A stretch of 64,000 bases of DNA from Varanus komodoensis. Lineage: Eukaryota > Chordata > Lepidosauria > Squamata > Varanidae. The translations under genes and the position numbers were made by a program. The stretch is from contig NW_025335268.1 in assembly GCF_004798865.1 (NCBI RefSeq), positions 118,844,880 to 118,908,879 on the forward strand, in the 5' to 3' direction. This document shows, one piece after another, positions 1 to 10,306 of the stretch. The stretch's first letter is position 1, and every line of letters begins with the position of its first letter. A model generated the notes under the pieces. It was not told where the DNA came from. It was given only the letters and a program-made list of their open reading frames with translations, and made no database searches.

Positions 1-3000
1 ACCAGAAGGAATATTTTTTACATGGAACTCTGTAAGATATAAATTGGATTCAATTCTTAAAGCACAAGAGTTCTATGAAAAATTTAGAGTTATGCTAGAA
101 GAGGAGGATCCTGTCATCTCTAAAGAAGGAGAAAGAGGTGCCGAAGCAATGGAAATAACAGCGTACCACTCTGAAGAAGGAGAAATACTGAAGGCTGATT
201 CACAACAAGAAGTACAGACTCTGGACTCAAAGGTGGGGAAAAAAGGTAGAATTTTAAAGGCAAAGAATAAGTAAATAATTTTATTAAATATGGCTCTTAA
301 AAAGGAAGGGAAAATTGAATTGCTCTCTTTAAATGTTAATGGACTAAATGGACCATCTAAGAGAAGAAGGATTTTTGCTCAACTTCAAAAATAAAAATTA
401 GATATATTTGTCTACAAGAAACACATATTAAGAAACAATATGTTAAACTTCTGGAATGTTCAAATCTGGGAAAATTGTTCGTATCTTCTACATCGCAAAA
501 GAAAAGAGGTTTAGCACTGTATGTTAAAGAAAAATTGGACCCTAAATATATTCTTGCTGATGAGGATGGTAGGATCTTGATGGTAGAAATTACAATTAAA
601 CTTAAAATGGTGCTCTTAGTGGCAATATATGCACCAAATGACCATCAGGAAACTTTTTATCAAAAACTACATATGATACTTTTACAAGTGGACTATCAGT
701 CTATGTGTGTAATGGGCGATTTTAATGCAATTGTGAATAAGGGAATCGATTACAAGAGTGAAAGTAAGGGAAAAAAGGGGTAGGAGGATGCTTCTAAAGT
801 CTTGTTCCAACTTGATCGAAGAATTCAGATAGATAGATGCCTGGAGGCATAAAAACCCATCTTCGGCCAACTATTCTTTTTACTCAAACAGACATAGGTC
901 ACGGTCTAGAATTGATATGGTTTGGATAACTCCAGACTTAATGCCAGATCTGATAGAAGCTGTAATGGAGACAAATGTCTGGGCGGATCATAATCCTGTA
1001 TTTATATCATTGAAAGGAGCTGCAAGGACGCCCAGATGGAGTCTAGATAAAGCGTTACTAAAAGATAAAAAATTTATAGAAGAGATAAGCAAAGAGATGC
1101 AAATATTCTTTCAAATAAACAAAGCGGAAGAAACTTCTTTACAGAATGTCTGGGATACAGCTAAAGCCTATGTCAGGGGACATAATAACCTACTCAGCAA
1201 AAATAAAGAAAAATTAAAAGCAAGAGCGAGCAACATTAGTAGAAGAATTGAGGAAACGGGAACAAGAACTGCAGGCGGATCCAATAAAAAGAAATCTTAA
1301 GGTCCAAATGAATATTTTAAAGCACAAAGTGAATCTCTTGGATACAACTGAACTTACCAAGCAAATGAAATTGGCTAAACAGAATTTTTTTGAAAATGCT
1401 AATAAATCAGGGAGATGGCTAGCATATAAAGAAAAAAAAGGAAGAGAGAAGAGATTGATTTCGAAACTGAAAGATGGAGAAGGACGACTACAGGTACAAA
1501 ATACACAAATTAAGAAAATAGCTGAAGATTTTTTTGCAAGGTTATACCGGGAGGAGGAGTTTTTGATCGAGAAGGTAAAACAATACATTCGAAAGGGAGA
1601 TTTACCAAAATTACCAGAAAAGTATCAAAAAATATTGAATCAAGAAGTAACAACTATGGAAATAACAGAGGCAATCATGCGACAAAAGAACTATAAAACC
1701 CCTGGTCCCGATGGGCTACCAGCTGAATTTTACAAATCTTTTGAGGGAATTTTTTGCTTCCTTTCTCAAAGACATATGTAATGAAGCATTGTTAACTGCT
1801 AAAATACCAGATACCTGGACAGAGGCAAATATCACATTAATACCGAAAGAAGATATGGACTTAACACAGATTCAAAATTACAGACCCATATCATTATTAA
1901 ATGTGGACTATAAAATTTTTGCATCTATATTGGCAGAAAGGTTGAAGAAGTTTTTAATAGACTTTATTCATCCATACCAAAATGGTTTTCTGCCTAAAAG
2001 ACAAATGAAGAACAATCTGAGGACTATTTTGGATATCCTAGAATACTATGAGACACACACGGAAAAATCAATGGCTCTACTGTTTTTAGATGCCCAGAAA
2101 GCCTTTGATAATGTTAATTGGCAATTCATGATGCAACAGATGGACCAAATGGAGTTTGGGGAAAAATTTATGAATGCGCTATCAAGCATCTATCAAAGAC
2201 AATCAGCCAGGATTTTAATTAATGGAGAATGTACAAGGGCTATAGAGATACAAAAGGGTACAAGGCAAGGATGCCCGCTGTCACCCCTGCTGTTCATACT
2301 GACTTTAGCGGTCTTGAATAGAAATATTAGGGATGACGAGGACATTAAAGGTACTAAAATTAGAGATGAAAAGTATAAATTGCAAGCATTCACAGATGAT
2401 TTGGTCTTTATAATAGAGGAACCTTTTGTAACAATCCCTAAACTTTTACAACGGATTGAAGAATATGGTGAGGTTACGGGGATGAAAATAAGGAAAAAAC
2501 TAAACTTTTAGTTAAAAATCTTATGCAAGATCAGAAAAAAAGACTCCAAGAACAAGTGGACTTGCAGAATGTCAAAAGGGTTAAATACTTGGGAATCTAT
2601 CTTACAGGGAAATGCACAACTTGGAAAGAAGACAATTATGATAAATTATTGAAGGATATTAAAGGTGAACTGGAAGGATGGGCCAATTTGCAACTGTCTT
2701 TGATGGGAAGAGTTGCACTGGTTAAAATGAATATACTACCAAAACTTTTGTTTTTGTTCCAAATGATTCCCATAAAAATTGATAAAATTTTTTTGAGGAT
2801 TTAAATTTTCAAATTTTGAGATTTATTTGCAGAAAAAAGAAAGCAAGGATTAAACTGAAAATGCTTCAGGAAACCAAAAAGAATGGGGGTTTTGGTTTAC
2901 CGGATTGGATGTTGTACTATCAAGCATCTGTTTTAACATGGCTAAAAGAATGGATAACCTTGAGAAATAAGAGAATTTTGTATCTTGAAGGACATGATTT

Positions 3001-4198
3001 GCAAGTGGGTTGGCACGCTTATATGTGGTATGAGAAGGTTAAGCCTCATGGGACTTTTTTAAGTCACTTTATTAGAAGATCATTAATGTCAGTGTGGGAA
3101 AAGCTAAAGTCAAAATTGTATAATAAGTTACCAAGGTGGCTTTCACCTATGGAAGCTTTTGTGTATCCAAATGTATTGAATTTTGAAGGGATCATAAGAT
3201 ATGATGATATTTTGGATAAGGATGTAGGCCTGAACCTAGATCAAGAAATACAAGAACAGGGACTCAATATCTCGTGGTGGTATAAGGTGCAGATGCAATC
3301 AAGATATGCTAAAGATTGTAAAATATGGCGGTTTTATAAAGACCTAACAGCCTTTGATCAAGTGATGTTAAAAACAGATGAGAAAATGATTAAAAGAATT
3401 TATGAGTTCCTGCTTGACAGGAAAATGGAAGGGGAACAGGTTAAGGAAACTATGATAACATGGGCACAAAATTTTGGATATAATATTGAATTAGAAAAGT
3501 GGCAAAAGTTATGGAGAGAAATATTAAGGTAACTTTAGCAACTTCGTATAAAGAGAATTTATATAAAATATTTTATAGAAGGTATTTGTCGCCAAATCGG
3601 TTAGCTAAAATGTTGCCAAATATGTCAAACAGATGTTGGAAATGTAAACATAATGTGGGTACTTTTTACCATATGTGGTGGACTTGTGAATATGTGAAAA
3701 AGTATTGGATTAAAATACATAAATGGCTTGAGGAAATGCTACAAAAACCCTTAGCTTTTAAACCTGAAATTTTCTTGTTAGGTATTGTACTGGAAAATAT
3801 TAGCAAACAAGAAATGTATTTGATACTACATTTAATCACAGCAGCAAGGATTGCGCTTGCACAATACTGGAAGAGTGAGGAACTACCCACTGAGAAACTG
3901 ATTTTAAAAAAGATTCTGGACTGTGCAGAAATGGACAGATTGACTCTATTATTGAAGGAGAAAGAAGATACTGACTTCTATCAAACTTGGGACCTTTTTC
4001 ACGAGTGGCTGTAGAAATGAGACTTGGCTTAGATTTAAAGATGTCTTTAAATTTTTAGAAATCAATTTGAATTTGATTATAGAATGTTTAAAAGATATGT
4101 TCTAGGGGGCTGACAAAGTACGTCCGAAGAATTTGATGATTGTTTTTTTAGTTTTTAGTTTAAAATCTTAATTAAAAATGTGCAAAAAAAGAAAAGAA
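1..4198 (+). mobile_element. L1 LINE, 5'-incomplete in window, decayed ORF2
   Basis: This is a non-LTR retrotransposon of the L1 clade. The piece before about 280 looks like the end of ORF1 (Glu/Lys-rich). ORF2 starts near 291 with an endonuclease opening (LSLNVNGLNG, about 330-360) and continues with the reverse transcriptase (YRPISLLNVDYKI near 1880, DAQKAFDNVNW near 2090, RQGCPLSPLLF near 2265). The C-terminal part ends at the stop at 4014; a Cys-rich stretch (CWKCKHNVGTFYHMWWTCEY) lies at about 3635-3690. A short A-rich 3' end finishes near 4198. ORF2 is broken: a stop near 391, an apparent one-base loss near 409 that spoils the expected LQETH endonuclease motif, and further frame breaks near 780, 1300, 1780, 2510 and 2800. 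The polymerase box reads FTDD where FADD is usual. It is dead but nearly full-length. The 5' end lies off the window. Confidence 0.9.
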
Positions 4199-5660
4199 AG
4201 AGTGTGATTTTGAAAAACCCTCTCGAGAAGCTTTTCTGCCCAGCTCATCATTTCTGCCCATTCTGAACATATTGCAACCATCAAAATCATGCCAGGACAC
4301 CTCTTTTTTCTAACCCTAACCCTATCCTTTGCACTCCCGTAACCCTACTATAGGGATAAAGTTCCATTAAAAAGAGGGCGATTTTGAAAAAGCTTACTTG
4401 AGTAGCTTTTTCTGCATAGCTCATCATTTCTGCCTATTCTGAATGCATTGCAACCATTAAAACTATAGCAGGACACTTCGTATTTCCAACCCTAACCCTA
4501 CCATGGTGCACTCCTCTAACACTAATATAGGAGTAAATTTCCATAGAAAATAGGGCAATTTTGAAAAAGCCTTCCTGAAGTAGCTTTTTCTGCCCAGCTC
4601 ATTATTTCTGCCCATTCTGAACACATTGCAACCATCAATACCATGCCAGGACTCCTCGTTTATCTACCCCTAACCCTTCCCTGCTGCACTCCCCTAACCC
4701 TACTACAGGGGTAAAGTTCCATTGTTGTTGTGGGGATAAGATGGAGGAGGAGAAATGATGTAAGCTGCCTTGAGCCCTTTGTAGGAAAAAGGCAGGCTAT
4801 AAATTGAAATTGAAAAAATTGAAAAAGAGGGCGATTTTGGAAAAGCTTACTTGATTAGTTTTTTCTGCACAGCTCATCATTTCTGCCCATTCTGAATGCA
4901 TTACAACCATTAAAACCATACCAGGACACCTCGTTTTTCTAACCCTAACCCTACCCTGGTACACACCCATGACACTAATACAGGAGTAAAATACCATTCA
5001 ACAGAGAGCAATGTTGAAAACGCCTCCCCAGAGTAGCTTTTCCTGCACAGCTCGACATTTCTGCCCACTCTGAACACATTTAAACCATCACAATCATGCC
5101 AGGACACCTCGTTGTTCTAACCCTAACCCTACGCTGGTGCACTCCCCTAACCCTAATATAGGGGTAAAGTTCCATTGAAAAGAGTGTGATTTTGAGAAAC
5201 CCTCCATGGAGTAGCTTTTCTGCACAGCTCATTATTTTGGCCCATTCTGAACACATTTCAACCATCAAAACCATACCAGGACACCTCATTTTTCCAACCC
5301 TAACCCTACCCTGGTGTACTCCTTTAACTCAAATATAGGGTAAAGGTCCATTAAAAAGAGGGCATATTTCAAAAAGCCTTCCTCGAGTAGCTGTTTCTCT
5401 ACTGCTCATCATTTCTGCCCATTCTAAACACATTCAAAACATCAAAATCATGCCAGGGCACCTCGTTTCTGTCACTCTAGCCCCACCCTTCTTCACACCG
5501 CAACCGTAGTATAGGGCTTAAGTTTCATTGAAATGAGAGGGAATTGGAAAATCCTTCCTAGAGTGGCTGTTTCTGCACAGCTCGACATTTCTGCCAATTC
5601 TAAACACATTCCAACCATCAAAGTCATGCCAGGGCACCTCATATTTCTAACCATAACCCA
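4199..5660. repeat. 178-bp satellite array, about 8 units, telomere-like core
   Basis: The same landmark (GTAGCTTTTTCTGC or close variants) recurs near 4226, 4401, 4579, 4853, 5032, 5210, 5386 and 5562. The spacings are 175-179 bp, except one gap of 274 bp that contains an insertion. Each unit also carries a TAACCCTAACCCTA-type block, the words CATCATTTCTGCCCATTCTGA and GCCAGGACACCTC, and an ATAGGGGTAAAGTTCCATT segment. Units differ by perhaps 10-20 percent, with the rightmost most diverged, so the array is not recently homogenised. The left end abuts the 3' end of the L1. Class and family name are not known to me. Confidence 0.9.
4723..4815 (+). mobile_element. LINE/SINE 3'-tail fragment inside a satellite unit
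   Basis: About 93 bp of extra sequence interrupts one unit right after its GTTCCATTG word. It has the tail shared by squamate L2/CR1 LINEs and the SINEs they mobilise (GTAAGCTGCCTTGAGCCC, then GGCAGGCTATAAATTG), and it ends in a simple AAATTG repeat. This explains why one unit spacing is 274 rather than 178 bp. Confidence 0.6.
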
Positions 5661-5661
5661 C

Positions 5662-5805
5662 TGATGGTGAACCTGTTAGAGACCAAATGCCCCAACTGCA
5701 ACCCAAAACCCACTTATTTATTGCAAAGTGCCAACACTGCAGTCCAACCTGAAAACATAGTTTTTAGTTTAGAAAAAACATCTCACAGCCAGTTCAAGCA
5801 AATAT
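5662..5805. repeat. Interspersed repeat, hAT-like MITE fragment
   Basis: The stretch beginning CTGATGGTGAACCTGTTAG and continuing through ACTTATTTATTGCAAAGTGCC resembles a repeat common in reptile genomes that I associate with hAT non-autonomous elements. It lies directly after the satellite array. The family call is from memory of the consensus; the termini are not clear. Confidence 0.4.
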
Positions 5806-5810
5806 ATATA

Positions 5811-6449
5811 CTGTGGTAACTTGGCTCACGAACGCTTTAGTTCACGACCAAATCGGGTCGCAAACAAAAATTTCATGAAAATTTTGACTTAGGTCGCAAA
5901 CTCTACTTTGTGTTGCGGCCGCAATCGCAGCCTCTACCCACCGCACCACCGAGTGGGGAGATGGCCGCTATCGTGCTTGGGGTGGGGGGGGGTGGCCAAG
6001 ATCATGCCTTTCATTCCTGTAGGAGCGCGTCCATGATTGCATCCATCTTTCCTGCAAGAGTGCAACCATGATCTCGGGTATCTCCCCTGCCAGCACGATT
6101 GCACCCGTCTCCCCTCCCACCCCGAGCGCACCCCCGTTCTCACCCATCTCTCCTCCTTCAGGGCACTGGGATGACGGGTGCCTGCACGGATGACAGGGAT
6201 GATCGCGGTCGTGCTGGGGGTGGCGGGGATATGGCCGCACTTGTGCTCAGGGTGGGGTGGGAAGATGGCCGCAATCTTTGTTGTTCCTTTTCACTTTGCT
6301 TTACATTTTTCTGATAAAAAAAATAGTTACAGAACTGATTATCCTTATTTACATTGAACCTTATGGGGAAATTTGACTTGGCTCACGACCAATTTGGCTC
6401 ATGACCAGAGTCCTGAAGCAGATTAAGATCATGAGCCAAGGTACCACTG
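5811..6449. mobile_element. Tigger/mariner-like MITE, copy 1 (long)
   Basis: The left end (CTGTGGTAACTTGGCTCACG) and the right end (CATGAGCCAAGGTACCACTG) are imperfect inverted repeats of each other. The element is flanked by TA on both sides, the target of Tc1/mariner-type elements. The interior is GC-rich (about 5915-6280), with repeated short words around GGTGGGGAGATGGCCGC and CACCCGTCTCC. There is no transposase. A shorter relative lies at 31992-32350. Confidence 0.7.
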
Positions 6450-8740
6450 TATATTCTTGGCAGTGCACTGACCGGCCATGCAAATGCTCAGATGAGTCAT
6501 GGCTAATGAGTCGTGGCTTGTAACGTCTGACGCCGCTACTCCTTTCCATGCATTCGTATGGCCCCTATGTGCGCTGTTACCTGATGTTCGGCTGCTGGGA
6601 TGATGCTGGGGCAAAACTTGGCTTGCGTGCCATCAGAGAGGACTCCGCGTGCCTGCTGTGGCACACGTGCCATAGATTTACCACCACTGGGCTACAGCCT
6701 TCATCACCTCCTGCCAGCACAGCCACTGACTTCATCATGCAAGAGGATTATCCTACATTATTTTTAGAAAATGCATGCTGAAAATGACATGGCACACATG
6801 TGCGCAGGAGTGGGGAAGGTAGGACAGTCCTTAATGAAAAGCACAATCCTCACCCTTTTGCTCAAAACATTTCCGTCTCATCACAGCCCCCTTGTAGCCT
6901 TTTAAAAGTAGTCAGTGAGGAGGCACTGCAGAAACAGGGGACTTTTGCACCCTAGCCTCTTGGAATTAGTGGAATGCTTGCAGCAAAAGTGCCAATTCTG
7001 CCACAAGAACACAACGAGGGAGTCAGCAGCACACTGCACCTTCTGCCCACATACACATGAAATGTATGTTTCGTATCTTATGGTGTACACAAGGTTGGCT
7101 TATGCTGATACCATTTAAAATAATCTTTCTTGAACAAGCTCAAATGTTTCTTAAGTAATTTTAAAAAGCAACATGCCCTTTATCATTTTTTTCAGGAATG
7201 TGTTGATTTTGAAGACTGTGCATGGCAGAAAGCAAAACAATGTTCACTGGTACTGCTGAGAGACATTTCTTTAGAGCCAATGATATGCTTCTGGCTGTAC
7301 AGAATACAAAATGACTGAATCCTCCCAAGGCAAGGATAAGTAATCAAGAACCAAGAATAAGGAATGAGGTCCAGACTAGAAAATCACAAGGCAATAGAGG
7401 AGCAGCCAGTAAGGAATGCTTTATCTGAACAGGGGGAGTGATGAGGGAGGTTCTGATAAGAGGAAATGGCTGCTCCAAGCATAGGGAATAGCAGACAGAC
7501 AAGGAGTTTTGAGGAAAAAACTGATCAAGAATTGCTTGACAGCAGGTGTGAGTAACCTGTAGCCCATGGACTGCTCTGGAACCCAGGGAAGACCTGCCCA
7601 CTTTTCCCTACAGCCCAGCTGATCAGTGGGGTTGCCAGGAAAAGGCTGCTGTTCTGGTGCAGTGCTGCTATTCACAGTGCCAGAATCACACCACCACTCA
7701 GGGTCACTACAGAACTAAAGGAGCCTTTAGCTTCTCCACCCTCAGTAACTCCAGCTAAGTGAGGATACCTGCCTCCCTGCTGCTGTGTAGGGAGGACTGA
7801 CACAGGCCTAGTGATGGGCAAAAGAGTTCTGAAGAAAACATAAAGGGTAAGCTTTGAAGGAAAGCCAGCAAGGATGCATTTGCAACATGGCAAGGACTAA
7901 GAGACACAAATGTGTCCAATATTAGAAAACAAGTTAGAGATGCAGAACTGAACTAGCACATTAGTCAAGCTAGTTTCTTATTTGATTTACAAATACATAA
8001 AGTGCAAAAACCAGCCTGAGCATCATTTGTACCAATGACTTAATTACAACATCACAGGTCACAGCAGAAACCCATGTTTGTATTATAGTTTTTAGACTGT
8101 ATTTGCCCAGAAGATTAGACATAAATTTCAATCATAATAGTACTTATACTAGTGACAGTATAATACTATTTAATACTTAATAGTAAATAATAGTGCTTAG
8201 TAATACAAGATTGCACATTGTGGAAATATGGCATCATATACACAAAGGTTAGCAAAACTGTAGCATTTTATAGTCTGGAAATTAAAAACAAAATACACCA
8301 AGGATATGGTACCTGTCTATACATTTGCAGACAGAACACTAGCCAAGGGCTCATAACATTAAAAGTTATGAGCCCTTGGCTAATGATGGTGCTTTTGTAC
8401 AAATCTTTGTCCTCTTGGTCATATAGAAAACCAAATATAAAATCAATGGAAGGTGTGATCATCACAGCATGTGTGTTGTGCATGGATGTGCTATGCCTCT
8501 AGACTCAAGGGGTGATCCTATCAGTTCATCGAGACTCTTTGCCACAACTGGTGCAGTCTCTTTAGCTCTATGTACGTTTTGATGCTTCATTTCAATATCA
8601 CTTTGGCACCAGCAATTACTAAACTACTTGTTTAGAGTGGCATGATTTTGTTACTGTTTGTGCATGACTTCAGAGAAAAAAGAAAAAAGAAAGACACACA
8701 AGTCTGTGTCACACATTGGTGCAGTATCCCTGTACCTAAC
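6450..8740. other. Non-coding interval left of the first CCDC24 coding exon
   Basis: If CCDC24 continues to the left, this is its intron. I looked here for further CCDC24-like coding sequence on the minus strand and saw none. The short open frames show no recognisable domain. The only structured item is the inverted repeat at 8340-8382. The piece at 7530-7640 looks repeat-like but I cannot name it. Confidence 0.4.
8340..8382. repeat. Perfect 18-bp inverted repeat with 7-nt loop
   Basis: TAGCCAAGGGCTCATAAC (8340-8357) is followed by a 7-base A/T spacer and then by its exact reverse complement (8365-8382). Pairing stops immediately outside the arms. No TIR-like partner or target duplication is evident. 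It could be a small MITE relic, a templated-error palindrome or a cruciform or RNA hairpin. Confidence 0.9.
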
Positions 8741-8896
8741 CTCAGCATGAAGTTCCAAGCTCCGTTCCACAGTATCAGCACCCAACATAGCTTTCACCTC
8801 GAGCCTCTCACTGGGTGCCAATCGTTCTTCTATCATCCTCCAGAGCGAGCACACTGGCTGCATGGACTCCCCAGATGCACCCGGCAAGGGCAACAT
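8741..8896 (-). CDS. CCDC24: CCDC24, first coding exon (partial gene)
   Basis: The minus-strand frame contains [20 protein letters not shown] followed by a stretch ending SLELHAE. This aligns with the N-terminus of human CCDC24 as I recall it (SLWELVEEHVPLRERREVK, then SLELRAE). The exon opens after a pyrimidine-rich acceptor (TCTCCTTTTAG, exon from about 8937) and ends at a GAG|GTTAGG donor. Two in-frame start codons exist: ATG at 8896 ([11 protein letters not shown]) and at 8863 (MQPVCSLW); the second gives a length nearer the human start. CCDC24 is a coiled-coil protein of unknown function. Its place beyond B4GALT2 in the same orientation matches human synteny. The remaining exons are not found in the window and probably lie off the left edge. 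Confidence 0.75.
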
Positions 8897-9181
8897 GGAG
8901 GCACTGCTCAATTCCAGCACAACAGTTTGATCCTCTAAAAGGAGAAAGAGAGATGGTGCAGATGAGACAGCAAACGGAAAGTGCAGAGGACCCCACCAGC
9001 CGTGCATGGCATGTTACTCTCCCACGGATTATTTCCAGATCGTCCACAGCAAGAGGCGGGTGACGAAGGACACATATATCCAGAAGGCCTTGCTAAGTCC
9101 CATTAATCCGGGTAGCTAGGAAGCATGGTGCCGATTTCTCACTCCCAAAGCGTGCCCATCTACCTTTTCGGATCCACTCAC

Positions 9182-9430
9182 CGCTGCAGCACCCATGATC
9201 TCCCCTTCCTTTGACCCGCCTACCAACCGCCCCAGCAGGCCTAGCTCTTCCCCAGATATTTCACCCCCGTCCCGCCACTCTTTCGTCCGCAGATCCACAT
9301 GCACTACTCTGAGCCCTTACATGCAGCGCCGGCAGGAGAAAGGAGGGCGAGTGGGAACCGGCCGCGACGAGCCTCCTTCTCCCCAAGTCCTCATCCCCTC
9401 GCGCCGCCGCCTGCTCTCACGAACATAAAC
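9182..9430 (-). other. CCDC24: Probable CCDC24 5' leader exon
   Basis: On the minus strand a strong donor (GCAGCG|GTGAGTGG) lies at 9182 at the edge of a CpG-rich block. Joining it to the acceptor at about 8937 gives a leader whose own open frame (ATG at 9304) runs into a stop soon after the join and is not in phase with CCDC24. The exon is therefore read here as untranslated. The upstream end is a guess. Confidence 0.45.
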
Positions 9431-10306
9431 TCACCGTCTCCATAGAAACGCTCCACCCCGTCCCTCGGAACCCGCGCCTCTTAAAGGAGCCGCACCCAGG
9501 AGGCTGACAGTGTGGAGAAAGGAACCCCGGGAAAGCGAGTGGCAAAGCTGTCGGAATTAGTGCGTTACACGCGCGTGCACGTGTGTCTGTGTATAAAATA
9601 TGTAGGGCGGGTCCCACCGCACCTAAGGTTTGACAACACAATTGATCAACTTCTTCCGCGGTCGGTCAATGTTTGTAGGAAAGAAAAGGGGGCTCTAGAG
9701 CCGCGTGCGCGCTCTGAAGGCTATGGCGGCTGCTAGACTGGGAAGTGAAATCTGACTTCGGAGGAGATGCACTAAAACGAATGGGACTTGCCTCGTAATT
9801 TATTTTCCCCCCATTTGTTTCGTTGAGTCTGCTCTTAAGTAGAGCAGCGTCGGCTGGAACCCTGTGGAGAGGCGCCTCGTGCAATATCGGGCTGAGTGCT
9901 ACTGCTCGAGGGGAGCTGGCTGGCCAGGATCAGGCCCTGAGGACTGTGCGGGGGTGGAGGGGGAGGCTGACGGGGTTCTTAGAAAGGGCGGGGGCGACGC
10001 GTCCGGCCCCTCCCCCCGCCCAGGTTCTGCCTGCCCCGTTGGGGAGGGAGCGCTGCGCCCCTGGGCGGGCACGGATCTCATTAAGGGCGGGCCAGGGCAG
10101 GAGGATGAGGCGGCGGCGCCACAAAGACCCAGGCGCTCTGTAGCTGCGGGCAAAAGCGGTTCCCTGCCGCAGCTTCCGCAAGTGCCTTCAGGCGGGACCC
10201 ACCGGCCGGGTCAGCCTGCGAGCCTGCTTACCCCACCGTTGCCTCTCCTGCGCTCCGCTGCTCCACTCCCAAGCCTCCCTCCCAGCTATTCTCCAGGAGT
10301 GGAGGG
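9183..10306. promoter_or_regulatory. CpG-rich divergent promoter region, CCDC24 / VWC gene
   Basis: GC content and CpG density rise sharply over 9180-9480 and again over 9850-10300, between the likely CCDC24 leader and the start codon of the VWC gene. GC-box words (GGGCGGG) occur near 9986, 10064 and 10084. A TATAAAAT word lies near 9592, but it is about 700 bp from the VWC start codon and may be incidental. Transcription start sites cannot be fixed from sequence. Confidence 0.6.
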
